NCBI RefSeq assembly: GCF_016785085.1
Contig: NZ_JAENHO010000004.1
Coordinates: forward strand, 62,001-126,000
Direction of reading: 5' to 3'
Origin: Paractinoplanes lichenicola
GTDB taxonomy: Bacteria; Actinomycetota; Actinomycetes; Mycobacteriales; Micromonosporaceae
DNA length: 64,000 nucleotides
The first letter of the stretch is position 1. Each line of letters starts with the position of its first letter. The notes beneath the pieces were generated by a model. It did no database searches, was not told where the DNA came from, and worked only from the letters and a program-made list of their open reading frames with translations. Of the stretch, positions 8,091 to 16,663 are shown piece after piece. A program made the position numbers and the translations under genes.

Positions 8091-11000
8091 GACTTTCCTT
8101 CCAGAACGGGGGTGGAGGTCTTACGGGAGCGGAGGTATTCCTGGAACTCGTCGGAGGTGATCGGTTTCGAGAAGAGATAGCCCTGCCCGTACGAGCAGCC
8201 CATCTCCTTGAGCGCGGCGCGGTGCCCGTCGAGCTCGATGCCCTCGGCCACGACCGACAGCTCGAGCGTGCGGGCGAGGTTGACGATGGTCTCGACCAGC
8301 GCCATCTGTTGCCGGCTGTCGAGGATGTCGTCGATGAACGACTTGTCGATCTTCAGGACGTCGACCGGCATCTGGCTCAGGTAGCTCAGCGACGAGTAGC
8401 CGGTGCCGAAGTCGTCGATGGCGATCCGGACGCCCATCGCGCGCAGCTCGCCGAGGTCGCGCCAGACCTGGTCGGCGTCGTGCAGCACCAGGCTCTCGGT
8501 GACCTCCAGCAGCAGCCATTCGGGCCGCGCGCCGGTGTCGGCGATGACCGAGCGCACCTCGTCGACGAAGCCGGGCGTACGGAACTGGCGGGCCGAGACG
8601 TTGACGCTGACGTAGCGCATGTGGCTGCCGAACTCGGTGCGCCGCCACTCGGCGAAGGTGCGCAGCGCCTCGCGCAGCACCCACCCGCCGATCGCCACGA
8701 CCGAGCCGTTCTCCTCGGAGAGCTCGATGAACTCGTTCGGGCCGAGCAGGCCGCGGGCCGGGTGCTGCCAGCGCACGAGCGCCTCCAGGCCGGCCACCTC
8801 GCCGGTGGGCAGGTCGACGATCGGCTGGAAGCGCAGCCGCATCTGGCCGCCCGCGACCGCCTCGTTGAGCGCGGAGCGCATCTCGAGCCGGCGCAGCATC
8901 GCCTCGTGCATCTGGTCCTGGTAGCGCTGCCAGGTGTTCTTGCCCTCGGTCTTGGCGCCGTACATGGCCACGTCGGCCCGGCGCAGCAGCTCGCTGATCC
9001 CGGCCGCCTCGCCGCTGGTGGCCAGGCCGACGCTGGCGGCCCCGTTGACCAGGTGGGTGGCGCCGGTGGCGTCGGTGACCTCGATCGGCTGGGCCAGCAC
9101 GGCCACGATCAGCTCGGCGATCCGCTCGGGCTCGTCGTCGCCGCCGACGTGGTCGAGCAGCACGGCGAACTCGTCCCCGCCGGTGCGGGCCACGGTGCTC
9201 AGCGGCCCGACGGCCTCGGTGATGCGCCGGCCCGCGGCGGTCAGCAACTGGTCGCCGGCGGCGTGCCCGAGCGTGTCGTTGACCTCCTTGAAGTCGTCGA
9301 GATCGACGAACAGGACGGCCACCTCGTGCCGGCGCTCGGCGGCGTACGTCGCCGCGTGCTCGAGCCGGTTCTGGAACAGGGCGCGGTTGGCCAGGCCGGT
9401 CAGCGCGTCGTGGAACGCCTGGTGGGCCAGGTCGTTCTCGAGGCGGCGGCGCTCGGTGACGTCGCGGATGGTGACGACCAGGCCGTCCACGGCCGGCTCG
9501 TCGCGCAGGTCGCGGCACGTGCACTCGACCTGCAGCAGCAGGTCGTCGCCCGAGATGGCGGTCAGGTCGACGCCGTCGCGCGGGCCGCGGCCGTCGCGCA
9601 CCTGGTCGAGCAGGTGCCGCAGCTCGGCGTGGTCGGTGGCCGCGATCAGCTTCGCCAGCGGCATGCCGACCAGGTCGGTGCGCCCGAAGACGGGCAGGGC
9701 GGACGGGCTGGCGTACCGGATGGTCTCGTCGTCGCCGACGATGAGGATCACGTCGGACGCGCTCTGGATCAGGGCGCGGAAGTAGTCCTCGCTGCTGCGC
9801 CGGTTCACCTCGTCGGTCAGGGTGATCCGCTCGACGGCCATCGTGCCCTGGGCCATCAGCGCCTCGAAGGACGGCTCGAGCGCGGTCAGCAGCTCCTCCG
9901 AGCCGGACAGGTAGACCTGGTGGCGGCGGGGCGGCCCGTCGGCCGTACGACCGGCGGCGATCGACTCGGCCCGCAGCACCCAGTCGAAGTCGCCCAGCTC
10001 GGCGCGGACCGCGGCCGGCAGGTCGGCCAGCCAGACCAGGCTGGTCGACATGACGCCGGTCGGGGTGCCCGGGTCGGCGTCGACGCCGCGCATGTGGAAG
10101 CGGTAGTCCTCGCCGTCCGGCACGATGTCGGCGATCGCCTGGCGCAGCGCGGCCCCGGCCTCGACGACGCTGCTCGCCGCGACCAGGTCGGCCCCGGTCA
10201 GGCGCAGGGTGCGCTCGCGGGCCGCGGTCTCGCGCTGCGACTGCATCAGGCCGGCCACACGGGCCATCACGAGCAGGAACATCACGCCGGACGCGGTGGC
10301 GATCATCGGGGCGTCCTTGACCCCGCCGCCCAGGTCCTCGATGAACAGGACGGCCGGGGCGATCAGGGCGGCGATCGACATCAGGGCCAGGCGGCGGCCG
10401 CCGGCCGGGGTCGGGGTGACCCGCTCGCTGAAGGTCAGCTCGCGCATCGAGGGGTGCAGGGCCGACATCGCGATGGCGGTGTAGAACAGCACCCAGCCGG
10501 CGTCGACCGGGCCGCCGACCTGCCACGTGCCGGCGAGCTGCCGCAGGCCGTAGAGCACGTCGGTGACCAGCAGGCTGGAGACGCCGACGAACAGGACGGT
10601 CAGCGCGACCGGCTTGCGGCCCCCCGCGGTCAGCAGCCGGGCGAACATGGCCAGGGCCAGCACGTCGCCCAGCGGGTAACCGCAGGAGACGGCCTTCTCC
10701 AGGAACGTCAGGTCGGTGTCGTGCACGTACGGGGAGATCAGGAAGACGTACGAGAGCAGGCCCATGCCGGCCGTGGGCACCAGCGCGTCGAGCAGGGCGG
10801 CGCGGTTGTCGGTGCCCGAGCGGGCGCGGATGAAGATCAGCAGCGCCGCGGCCAGCATCGGATAGACGGCCAGATAGAACAGGTCGGCCAGGGACGGGAA
10901 CGGGTTCGTGTCGCCGAGGAAGTCGGTGAGCACGTTGTAGGTCGTGTCGCCGAGCGTGAAGCTGGCGACGACGGCCGACAACAGGAACCAGGGCAGCCGC

Positions 11001-11161
11001 CGCGCGGGCCGATGCACCCGGATGCCGACGAGCACCATGGCCGACGCCGACAGCCCGATCGTGGCCCACGTATACATGCTGTACTGCGGCAACGTGTAGA
11101 ACACGACGGTCAGGGCGACGATCCAGGCGCCGAAACACGCCTGCATGCGCTTGGCCGACAT
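8087..11161 (-). CDS. membrane GGDEF-EAL c-di-GMP protein with PAS domain (1024 aa)
   Basis: ATG 11161 has GGAG 5 nt upstream. Residues about 1-320 contain eight to ten transmembrane helices (MASE-like). A linker region and a PAS domain follow (about 457-577, ending in VTIRDVTERRRLEN). The GGDEF domain has DALTGLANR and an intact ARTGGDEF near 657; no RxxD inhibitory site is visible just before it. The EAL domain (about 770-1010) keeps EALVRW, VNVSARQF, LEVTES, DDFGTGYSS, KIDKSFI, AEGIE and GQGYLFSKP, so it should hydrolyse c-di-GMP. It is the first gene of the overlapping operon (stop overlaps the synthase ATG). It could both make and break the messenger in response to a membrane or PAS signal. 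Confidence 0.93.
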   Translation of the reverse strand: MSAKRMQACFGAWIVALTVVFYTLPQYSMYTWATIGLSASAMVLVGIRVHRPARRLPWFLLSAVVASFTLGDTTYNVLTDFLGDTNPFPSLADLFYLAVYPMLAAALLIFIRARSGTDNRAALLDALVPTAGMGLLSYVFLISPYVHDTDLTFLEKAVSCGYPLGDVLALAMFARLLTAGGRKPVALTVLFVGVSSLLVTDVLYGLRQLAGTWQVGGPVDAGWVLFYTAIAMSALHPSMRELTFSERVTPTPAGGRRLALMSIAALIAPAVLFIEDLGGGVKDAPMIATASGVMFLLVMARVAGLMQSQRETAARERTLRLTGADLVAASSVVEAGAALRQAIADIVPDGEDYRFHMRGVDADPGTPTGVMSTSLVWLADLPAAVRAELGDFDWVLRAESIAAGRTADGPPRRHQVYLSGSEELLTALEPSFEALMAQGTMAVERITLTDEVNRRSSEDYFRALIQSASDVILIVGDDETIRYASPSALPVFGRTDLVGMPLAKLIAATDHAELRHLLDQVRDGRGPRDGVDLTAISGDDLLLQVECTCRDLRDEPAVDGLVVTIRDVTERRRLENDLAHQAFHDALTGLANRALFQNRLEHAATYAAERRHEVAVLFVDLDDFKEVNDTLGHAAGDQLLTAAGRRITEAVGPLSTVARTGGDEFAVLLDHVGGDDEPERIAELIVAVLAQPIEVTDATGATHLVNGAASVGLATSGEAAGISELLRRADVAMYGAKTEGKNTWQRYQDQMHEAMLRRLEMRSALNEAVAGGQMRLRFQPIVDLPTGEVAGLEALVRWQHPARGLLGPNEFIELSEENGSVVAIGGWVLREALRTFAEWRRTEFGSHMRYVSVNVSARQFRTPGFVDEVRSVIADTGARPEWLLLEVTESLVLHDADQVWRDLGELRAMGVRIAIDDFGTGYSSLSYLSQMPVDVLKIDKSFIDDILDSRQQMALVETIVNLARTLELSVVAEGIELDGHRAALKEMGCSYGQGYLFSKPITSDEFQEYLRSRKTSTPVLEGKS

Positions 11162-11238
11162 CCGTGCTCCGATCCGTGCGTGGGGTCCGACTGAGCCCCA
11201 CTGATCGGCACACGGTGGCGGTTGTTGAGGAGGGTCGG

Positions 11239-13560
11239 TCAGCTCATCTTCTGGATCACGTTGCGGAATCGGTGCAGGTCGTGGCGGCGGCGCTCGAGCG
11301 TGGTGGCGATCAGCACGAGCAGCAGCCCGGCCACGGCCAGCGGGATCCACCGCGGGATGAGATCCCACAGCTGGGCCAGCTCGTGCAGGGCCAGCACGAC
11401 CAGGACCCCGCCGCCGGCCAGCACGGGCGCCCGCAGCCGGAAGACCGCCCCGGCGACCAGGATCGCCACCGCCGCCACCCCGAGCAGCAGCCGCCGCAGG
11501 TATTGGTCGTCGGCGGCGAGCACCGAGGCCAGGCTGGGCAGCAGCGCGGCGGCCAGCGCCGGGCCGTAGGCGACCCAGCTCGAGGCGCCGCGGCCGAAGA
11601 GCAGACCGGCCAGCAGGGCGACGGCGGCCGCCGGCACCGTGTACGCCTCCAGCGTGGTGACGCCGTTGGCCGCGAGCACCAGGAGGCCGGCGACCACCTC
11701 GGCGGCCACGGCGGCGAGCAGGTAGCCCCGGCGTCGCGCCCGCACCCCCAGCACCAGGCCCCACAGGCCGAGCACGATGGCGGCGCGCTCGGCGTCCTCG
11801 ACGACCAGCAGGAGGGCGAGCGTCGCGCCGGTGTGCGCGGCGACCTCGGCCGGCCACTTGCGGACCACGGTGACCAGGGCCGACGCGGCCAGGACGGCGA
11901 GCGCCTGCGGCAGGAGGTCGTCGGTGAGCGCGGCCGCTCCCATCCAGGCGGCGGCGGGCACGGCCAGCAGACCGGCCAGCAGGCTGCCGGTGCGCAGATC
12001 GCCCCGGGCCAGGACCGCGGTGGCGCAGCCGAGCGCGGCCACGGCGGCGAAGACGGCAGCGGCCACACCGGGCTCGGCCAAGCCGGCCGCGATCGCGTAC
12101 ACCGTGAGCGGGAGGGCGACGAAGACGGCGGAGCGGCTGACCCGCAGCGTCACCGCCAGGGCCGCCGCGACGACCGCCAGGGCCAGGATCGGGGCGCACC
12201 ACCAGGGCAGCTGCAGGCCGGTCAGGACGATCAGGCCCACCGTGGCCAGGGCCGCGGTGACCCGCCCGGCCGCGGGCATCAGCACGACCGCGGCCGCGCC
12301 GAGCAGGGCCAGGGCGATCGGCAGGGACCACCCCTCGCTCGGCTGCGCCTCGTCGAAGTGGGCGAGCAGCAGCATGCGGAACGCCTCGACCATGGTCCAG
12401 CCGAAGGCGAACGCGGCGGGCGTGGACAAAGCGGCGACGGCCCCGAGGCGGGCGCCCAGACCGGCCTGCGGCACGACCATGACCAGCACGGCCAGCGCCA
12501 GCACGACCGCGGCGATCACGGGCAGGGCGTTGAGCTCGGCCGGGGCCAGCAGCACGGCCACCCGGCCCGCGGCGACGGCCAGCGCCACGACCAGCAGGCC
12601 GCTCGCGATCTGCCGGGCCACCGGAGCGGCGGCGACCAGGGCTCCGGCCAGCACGACGAGCGCGGCGGTCAGCAACGCCGCGCCGCGGGCGGCGGCCAGC
12701 GCCGGGTCCTCCGTGTCGAACAGGCCGGCCAGGGCGAACTGGGCCGCGACGAGGGCGGCCAGACTGCCCGCGAGGACGGCGGTCAGGCCGAGACCGCCGC
12801 GCCTGACGGCCAGGACGGCGACGTTGAGAGCGGCCACCGCGGCGAAGGTGAAGCCCCAGACCGCCGGGCCGGGTTCGGCCGCCGCGACCAGCACCGGGAG
12901 CACCGGCTGGGCCGTCAGCAGCGCGGCGAAGCGGGGACCGGTCAGGCCGGTGACGTGCTCATATCCGGCGGCGACGGCGGCCGTGACGGCGAACACCGCG
13001 CCCGCGTAGCCCCAGCCGGAGCCGTCGGCCACGCCGAACAGGTTGACGTACCAGGCGGCGTACCCGTCCAGCAGCATCAGCAGCAGGCCGATGGCGGCGA
13101 AGGTCTCGGCCGTGCCCGTCAGGCGGCGGCGCAGCGCCAGGAACGGCACGGCCAGGGCGGCGCCGGTGAACCCGGCCAGCACGACGGCCCGTCCGCCCAC
13201 GCCGAACTGGGCCCAGGCCACCGCGGTGAAGACGATCGCGGCCACGGCCAGCAGGAGGCCGCCGAGCGCGAAAAGAATGGTCTGGACGAGACGGCCACTC
13301 GTTTCTTTCGTCGGATGTTCCGGGACGATGCCGGCTCGGACTCGCGTGGCGGCGGCTTGGCGCCGGTTCCATACCTGCCCCAGCGTGGTCTCCAGCCCGG
13401 AGACGACCAGCCGGGCGGCCAGCAGCTGCCGGTTCAGCTCGGCGATCTCGGCGTCCGCCCGGACGACCTCGATCGCGTCCGGGTCGGGGCCGCGGCCGCA
13501 GGACGGGCAGCCGCTCTCCGGCGAGGCCGGCGTTCCGCAGTGCGGGCAGGGGTACGTCAT
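11239..13560 (-). CDS. large multi-TM protein with N-terminal zinc ribbon (SCO7613-like)
   Basis: The 773-aa protein starts with a four-cysteine zinc ribbon (CPHCGTPASPESGCPSC, residues 5-21) and a short coiled-coil-like segment (about 35-62). Some 20 or more alanine/leucine/valine-rich transmembrane helices run to the C-terminus. This architecture matches the actinobacterial SCO7613 C-terminal-domain family, whose function is unknown. The gene is 77 bp upstream of the c-di-GMP gene on the same strand and may be cotranscribed. It is divergent from the ABC ATPase at 13637, sharing a 76-bp intergenic region with an operator-like palindrome. Confidence 0.85.
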   Translation of the reverse strand: MTYPCPHCGTPASPESGCPSCGRGPDPDAIEVVRADAEIAELNRQLLAARLVVSGLETTLGQVWNRRQAAATRVRAGIVPEHPTKETSGRLVQTILFALGGLLLAVAAIVFTAVAWAQFGVGGRAVVLAGFTGAALAVPFLALRRRLTGTAETFAAIGLLLMLLDGYAAWYVNLFGVADGSGWGYAGAVFAVTAAVAAGYEHVTGLTGPRFAALLTAQPVLPVLVAAAEPGPAVWGFTFAAVAALNVAVLAVRRGGLGLTAVLAGSLAALVAAQFALAGLFDTEDPALAAARGAALLTAALVVLAGALVAAAPVARQIASGLLVVALAVAAGRVAVLLAPAELNALPVIAAVVLALAVLVMVVPQAGLGARLGAVAALSTPAAFAFGWTMVEAFRMLLLAHFDEAQPSEGWSLPIALALLGAAAVVLMPAAGRVTAALATVGLIVLTGLQLPWWCAPILALAVVAAALAVTLRVSRSAVFVALPLTVYAIAAGLAEPGVAAAVFAAVAALGCATAVLARGDLRTGSLLAGLLAVPAAAWMGAAALTDDLLPQALAVLAASALVTVVRKWPAEVAAHTGATLALLLVVEDAERAAIVLGLWGLVLGVRARRRGYLLAAVAAEVVAGLLVLAANGVTTLEAYTVPAAAVALLAGLLFGRGASSWVAYGPALAAALLPSLASVLAADDQYLRRLLLGVAAVAILVAGAVFRLRAPVLAGGGVLVVLALHELAQLWDLIPRWIPLAVAGLLLVLIATTLERRRHDLHRFRNVIQKMS

Positions 13561-13593
13561 GCCACAGATCCTTGCCGGGCGCCCCGGGAAGTG

Positions 13594-13636
13594 GTTGAGC
13601 TTGCGTACTCAACGTTGCCCGCCATAATGCTCGGCA
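13594..13636 (+). promoter_or_regulatory. promoter and operator of the ABC exporter (leaderless)
   Basis: A -35 TTGCGT (13601-13606) and -10 CATAAT (13623-13628) with 16-bp spacing put the transcription start at or next to ATG 13637, which has no ribosome site, so a leaderless mRNA is likely. GTTGAG-N8-CTCAAC (13594-13613) overlaps the -35 and could bind a dimeric repressor. Confidence 0.55.
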
Positions 13637-14500
13637 ATGATCGAGACCAATGCGCTGACGAAACGGTTCGGCAAGGTCGAGGCCGTACGGGAGGTGACCT
13701 TCACGGCCGCCCCCGGGCGCGTCACCGGCTTCCTCGGCATGAACGGCTCGGGCAAGACGACCACCCTGCGGATGCTGCTCGGGCTCACCCGGCCCACCTC
13801 CGGCAGCGCCCTGATCAACGGGCAACGCTACCGCGACCTGACCGACCCGCTGCGGCAGGTCGGGGCCGTGCTCGAGCAGGGCCTGATACACCCCGGGCAG
13901 ACCGGGCGCGGCCACCTGCACACCCAGGCGCTGCTGAGCGGGGTCGGCAAGCAGCGCACCGAGCACCTGCTGGAATACGTGGGCCTGGCCGGCGCCGCAA
14001 CCATGCGCACCGGCGACTACTCGCTGGGCATGCGGCAGCGGCTCGCGGTGGCCACGGCGCTGCTCGGCGAGCCGCCGGTGCTGGTGCTCGACGAGCCGGC
14101 CAACGGCCTCGACCCGTCCGGCATGGCCTGGCTGCGCGGGCTGCTGCGCGACCACGCCGAGGCGGGCGGCACCGTGCTCATCTCCAGCCACCTGCTGGCC
14201 GAGCTCGAGCTGCTCATCGACGACGTCGTGATCATCGCCGACGGCCAGGTCCGGCTGGCGGCGCCGCTGTCGTTCGAGTCCCATTTGCGCGTACGGGGTC
14301 GCGACCCGCACCGGTTGTGGCAGGTGTTCGAGCAGGCGGGCGCCGCGGTGCGAACCGACGGGAGCGGGCTGTTCGTGACCGGGATCAGCCCCGAGGACGC
14401 CGGCGAGCTCGCTTTGCACGTCCAAGTTCCCCTGTACGAGCTGACGGTGGAGACGCCGAGCCTGGAGAAGCTGTTCCTCGACCTGGCGGCCGCCGCATGA
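13637..14500 (+). CDS. ABC transporter ATP-binding protein
   Basis: This 287-aa ATPase is of the bacitracin/antibiotic-exporter (CcmA/BcrA) type. The Walker A is GMNGSGKTTT (residues about 35-44, Met instead of the usual Pro), the signature is YSLGMRQRLAVA, the Walker B LVLDEPANGLDP and the switch His is in LISSHLL. The C-terminal extension ends in TPSLEKLFLDLAA, as in this subfamily. Its stop overlaps the ATG of the permease (ATGA). The substrate is unknown; export of a peptide or drug is the usual role. Confidence 0.92.
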   Translation: MIETNALTKRFGKVEAVREVTFTAAPGRVTGFLGMNGSGKTTTLRMLLGLTRPTSGSALINGQRYRDLTDPLRQVGAVLEQGLIHPGQTGRGHLHTQALLSGVGKQRTEHLLEYVGLAGAATMRTGDYSLGMRQRLAVATALLGEPPVLVLDEPANGLDPSGMAWLRGLLRDHAEAGGTVLISSHLLAELELLIDDVVIIADGQVRLAAPLSFESHLRVRGRDPHRLWQVFEQAGAAVRTDGSGLFVTGISPEDAGELALHVQVPLYELTVETPSLEKLFLDLAAAA

Positions 14501-15099
14501 TCGCCGTGCTGCGCAGCGAGCTCCACCGCACCCTGACCGTCCCGTCGAACTGGATCTCGATCGGCGCCGCGATCGTCCTCGGCATGTCGTTCGCGCTGTT
14601 CAGTGTCGACTTCTGGTCGCTCTTCGTGGCGCTCGGCGTCTTCGGCACCGCGGTCGTCACCACCACCCAGCACTACCAGCACCGTACGGCGATGCTGCTG
14701 TTCCTCGGCCGGCCGCGGCGCTGGGTCGCCCTGCTCGCCCAGTGCCTCGCCGCCACCCTGATCGGCCTGGTGATGACGGCCGTGAGCGGCGTGACGACCA
14801 TCCTCTCGGGCGACCTGGCCCAGTTCGCGGGCACCCTGGCGGCCGTACCTTTCCTCGCCGTCTTCGGCGTGGCCAGCGGCACGCTGCTGCGCCGCCCGGT
14901 CCCGCTGTTCATCGGCTACGGCACGTGGTTCGTCTTCGCCGAGGGGCTGGCGTTCCGCTTCAAACAGCCCCTCCCGTTCACGACGTTCATGAGCGCGGCC
15001 GGCGGCAACAACCCCCTCGGCCTGCTGTTCTTCGCCGGCTGGACAACCCTGGCCCTGGCGATCGCCCTCTGGACGATCCGCCGCGACCTCACCGACTGA
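14497..15099 (+). CDS. ABC-2-type permease (200 aa)
   Basis: This small permease has about six hydrophobic segments and the N-terminal MIAVLRSELHRTLTVPSNW typical of ABC-2 subunits partnered with BcrA-like ATPases. It is translationally coupled to the ATPase by a 4-bp overlap. The protein is short for the class (usually 230-260 aa) but shows no break. It should form a homodimer in the membrane with two ATPase subunits. The substrate cannot be inferred. Confidence 0.85.
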   Translation: MIAVLRSELHRTLTVPSNWISIGAAIVLGMSFALFSVDFWSLFVALGVFGTAVVTTTQHYQHRTAMLLFLGRPRRWVALLAQCLAATLIGLVMTAVSGVTTILSGDLAQFAGTLAAVPFLAVFGVASGTLLRRPVPLFIGYGTWFVFAEGLAFRFKQPLPFTTFMSAAGGNNPLGLLFFAGWTTLALAIALWTIRRDLTD

Positions 15100-15126
15100 A
15101 CCCGGCCTTCCCGGTCACCGGCCCGC

Positions 15127-15163
15127 TTGACAAGAAAGCTAGCCGGTCGGCAAGCTAGTTTGC
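15127..15163 (+). promoter_or_regulatory. promoter and operator of the quinone-reductase/TetR pair
   Basis: A consensus -35 TTGACA (15127-15132) is followed by two AAGCTAG copies and an inverted repeat CTAGC-N10-GCTAG (15139-15158) centred on GCCGGTCGGC. ATG 15164 lies 5 bp further on with no ribosome site, so the mRNA is probably leaderless. The palindrome would block RNA polymerase when bound, presumably by the TetR-type product of 16066-16641. Confidence 0.6.
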
Positions 15164-16069
15164 ATGCGTGCCCTCCGGTTTCACTCCTACGGCGCTCCCG
15201 CCGACGTCCTGCGGCTGGACGACATCGCCGTTCCCGAGCCGGGTCCCGGCGAGATCCGCGTCGCCGTCGAAGCCTGCGGTCTGACCCCTGCGGACTGGGC
15301 GATCTGCGGTGGCCTGCACGACGGGGTGCTGCCGCGTGGCATCGGCCTAGAGATCTCCGGCATCGTCGACGCCATCGGTCCCGGCGTCACCGGGGTCGCA
15401 CTCGGCGACCCGGTCCTGGGGCCGTCCAGCTACACCGGGGCCTCGGCCGGCGCCGCCGAGCAGGCCATCATGACCGACTGGCATCCCCGGCCCGCCGGGC
15501 TGAGCGCGGCCGAGGCGGCCGCGCTGCCGATGGCCTTCGAGACCGCCCAGCGCGGCCTCGACGTCCTCGGTGACGTCTCCGGCAAGACGGTCCTGATCAG
15601 CGGGGCCGGGACCACGATCGGGCTGGCCGGCGCCCAGCTCGCGCTGCTCTCCGGCGCCCGCGTCATCGCCGGCGCCGGCCCGGCCTTCGCCGACCGGCTG
15701 CGCGCGGCCGGGGCCCAGGTCGTTCCGTACGGCGAAGGGCTCGGCCGCCGCGTCTCGGACCTGGCCGGCGGCCCGGTCGACCTCGTCTTCGACAGCGCGC
15801 CGGCCGGCACGATGCCCGAACTGCTGACCACCGTCACCGACCCCGCCCACATCGTCACCGCGACCGACTTCGCCGCGCTGACGGAGCACGGGGTGCGCAG
15901 CACCGGCATGACCATGCGCTACGACGTGCTCACGAGATATGCCGAGCTCGCCGCGCAGGGCACGCTCTTCATGCCGATCGCCGGCACCTACCCCTTGGAG
16001 GACTGGCGCGAGCCCCTGGCCGCCAGCCAGTCGGGCCGGGCCCGCGGCAAGCACGTCCTGATCCCGTGA
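15164..16069 (+). CDS. zinc-free MDR quinone/alcohol oxidoreductase
   Basis: This 301-aa medium-chain dehydrogenase/reductase has the quinone-oxidoreductase N-terminus (MRALRFHSYGAPADVLRLDD, PEPGPGEIRVAVEACGLTPADW). Its Rossmann segment is degenerate (VLISGAGTTIGLAGAQLA). Zinc-ligand cysteines are absent, as expected for NADPH:quinone reductases. It should reduce quinones or enones with NADPH in the cytosol. The gene overlaps the TetR start by 4 bp (GTGA), and the upstream palindrome suggests repression by that TetR in response to a quinone or xenobiotic. Confidence 0.9.
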   Translation: MRALRFHSYGAPADVLRLDDIAVPEPGPGEIRVAVEACGLTPADWAICGGLHDGVLPRGIGLEISGIVDAIGPGVTGVALGDPVLGPSSYTGASAGAAEQAIMTDWHPRPAGLSAAEAAALPMAFETAQRGLDVLGDVSGKTVLISGAGTTIGLAGAQLALLSGARVIAGAGPAFADRLRAAGAQVVPYGEGLGRRVSDLAGGPVDLVFDSAPAGTMPELLTTVTDPAHIVTATDFAALTEHGVRSTGMTMRYDVLTRYAELAAQGTLFMPIAGTYPLEDWREPLAASQSGRARGKHVLIP

Positions 16070-16641
16070 GGGCCGACAACCGGCGCACCGACACCCGCGA
16101 CCGGGTGCTCGCCGTCGCCCTGGAACTGTTCGCCCAGCAGGGATATCAGGTCACCTCGCTGCGGGAGATCGCCGACCGGCTCGGGGTCACCAAGGCGGCC
16201 GTCTACTTCCACTTCCGCACCAAGCAAGAGATCCTCACCGCGCTTCTGCGCGGCTACGCCGACGTCGTGGTCGCCCTGGTCGCCGACGCCGAGCGGGGCC
16301 GGCCGCTGACCGCCGCCGACGAGGAGGCGCTGCTGCGCCGTTACGCGGCCTTCCAGCAGCAGTGGGGTTTCGGTTTCGTCCTGCTCGTCCGGCAGAACTA
16401 CGCCGAGGTCCGCGACCTGCCGATCGGTGCGGAGGTCCGGGAGCGCACCGCCGAGCTGGTGCGGGCCCTCGCCCCGGCCGGCGCGGGGCCGAAGGAGCTG
16501 CTGCGGGTGCGCATGGCGTTGACGACGTTCCAGGTCGCGGCGTCCACGGAAGATCCGGTCGCCTTCGAGGCCGCCGTCGCCGTCGCCCTGGAGATCCTTC
16601 GAAGCGGACGTGACATGGACCACTCGGCGTCACAGCCGTGA
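16066..16641 (+). CDS. TetR/AcrR-family regulator
   Basis: The 191-aa protein starts at GTG 16066, inside the stop of the oxidoreductase gene. Residues about 9-55 form the TetR helix-turn-helix (TRDRVLAVALELFAQQGYQVTSLREIADRLGVTKAAVYFHF). The C-terminal ligand domain is variable. Its operon position and the CTAGC-N10-GCTAG palindrome upstream imply autoregulation and control of the oxidoreductase. The inducer is unknown. Confidence 0.92.
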   Translation: MRADNRRTDTRDRVLAVALELFAQQGYQVTSLREIADRLGVTKAAVYFHFRTKQEILTALLRGYADVVVALVADAERGRPLTAADEEALLRRYAAFQQQWGFGFVLLVRQNYAEVRDLPIGAEVRERTAELVRALAPAGAGPKELLRVRMALTTFQVAASTEDPVAFEAAVAVALEILRSGRDMDHSASQP

Positions 16642-16655
16642 CGGTGGTGGCCGTC
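16628..16655 (+). promoter_or_regulatory. predicted ECF41 promoter
   Basis: CGTCACA (16628-16634), 17 bp, then CGTC (16652-16655) matches the published ECF41 consensus TGTCACA ... CGTC except for the first base. It sits 8 bp before ATG 16664 of the oxidoreductase gene cotranscribed with the ECF41 sigma gene, so it predicts a leaderless, self-activated transcript. The -35 lies inside the end of the TetR gene. Confidence 0.65.
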
Positions 16656-16663
16656 TCGCGGGC

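Noticed and set aside
8087..12331. Extending the GGDEF-EAL gene to 12331
   Set aside because: The added part is Arg/Pro-rich shadow sequence; ATG 11161 has a ribosome site and begins the membrane domain.
11164..15099. 1311-aa open frame on the + strand
   Set aside because: Most of it is antisense shadow of the zinc-ribbon membrane gene and out of frame with the ABC ATPase; only the last 200 codons (14497-15099) are a real permease.
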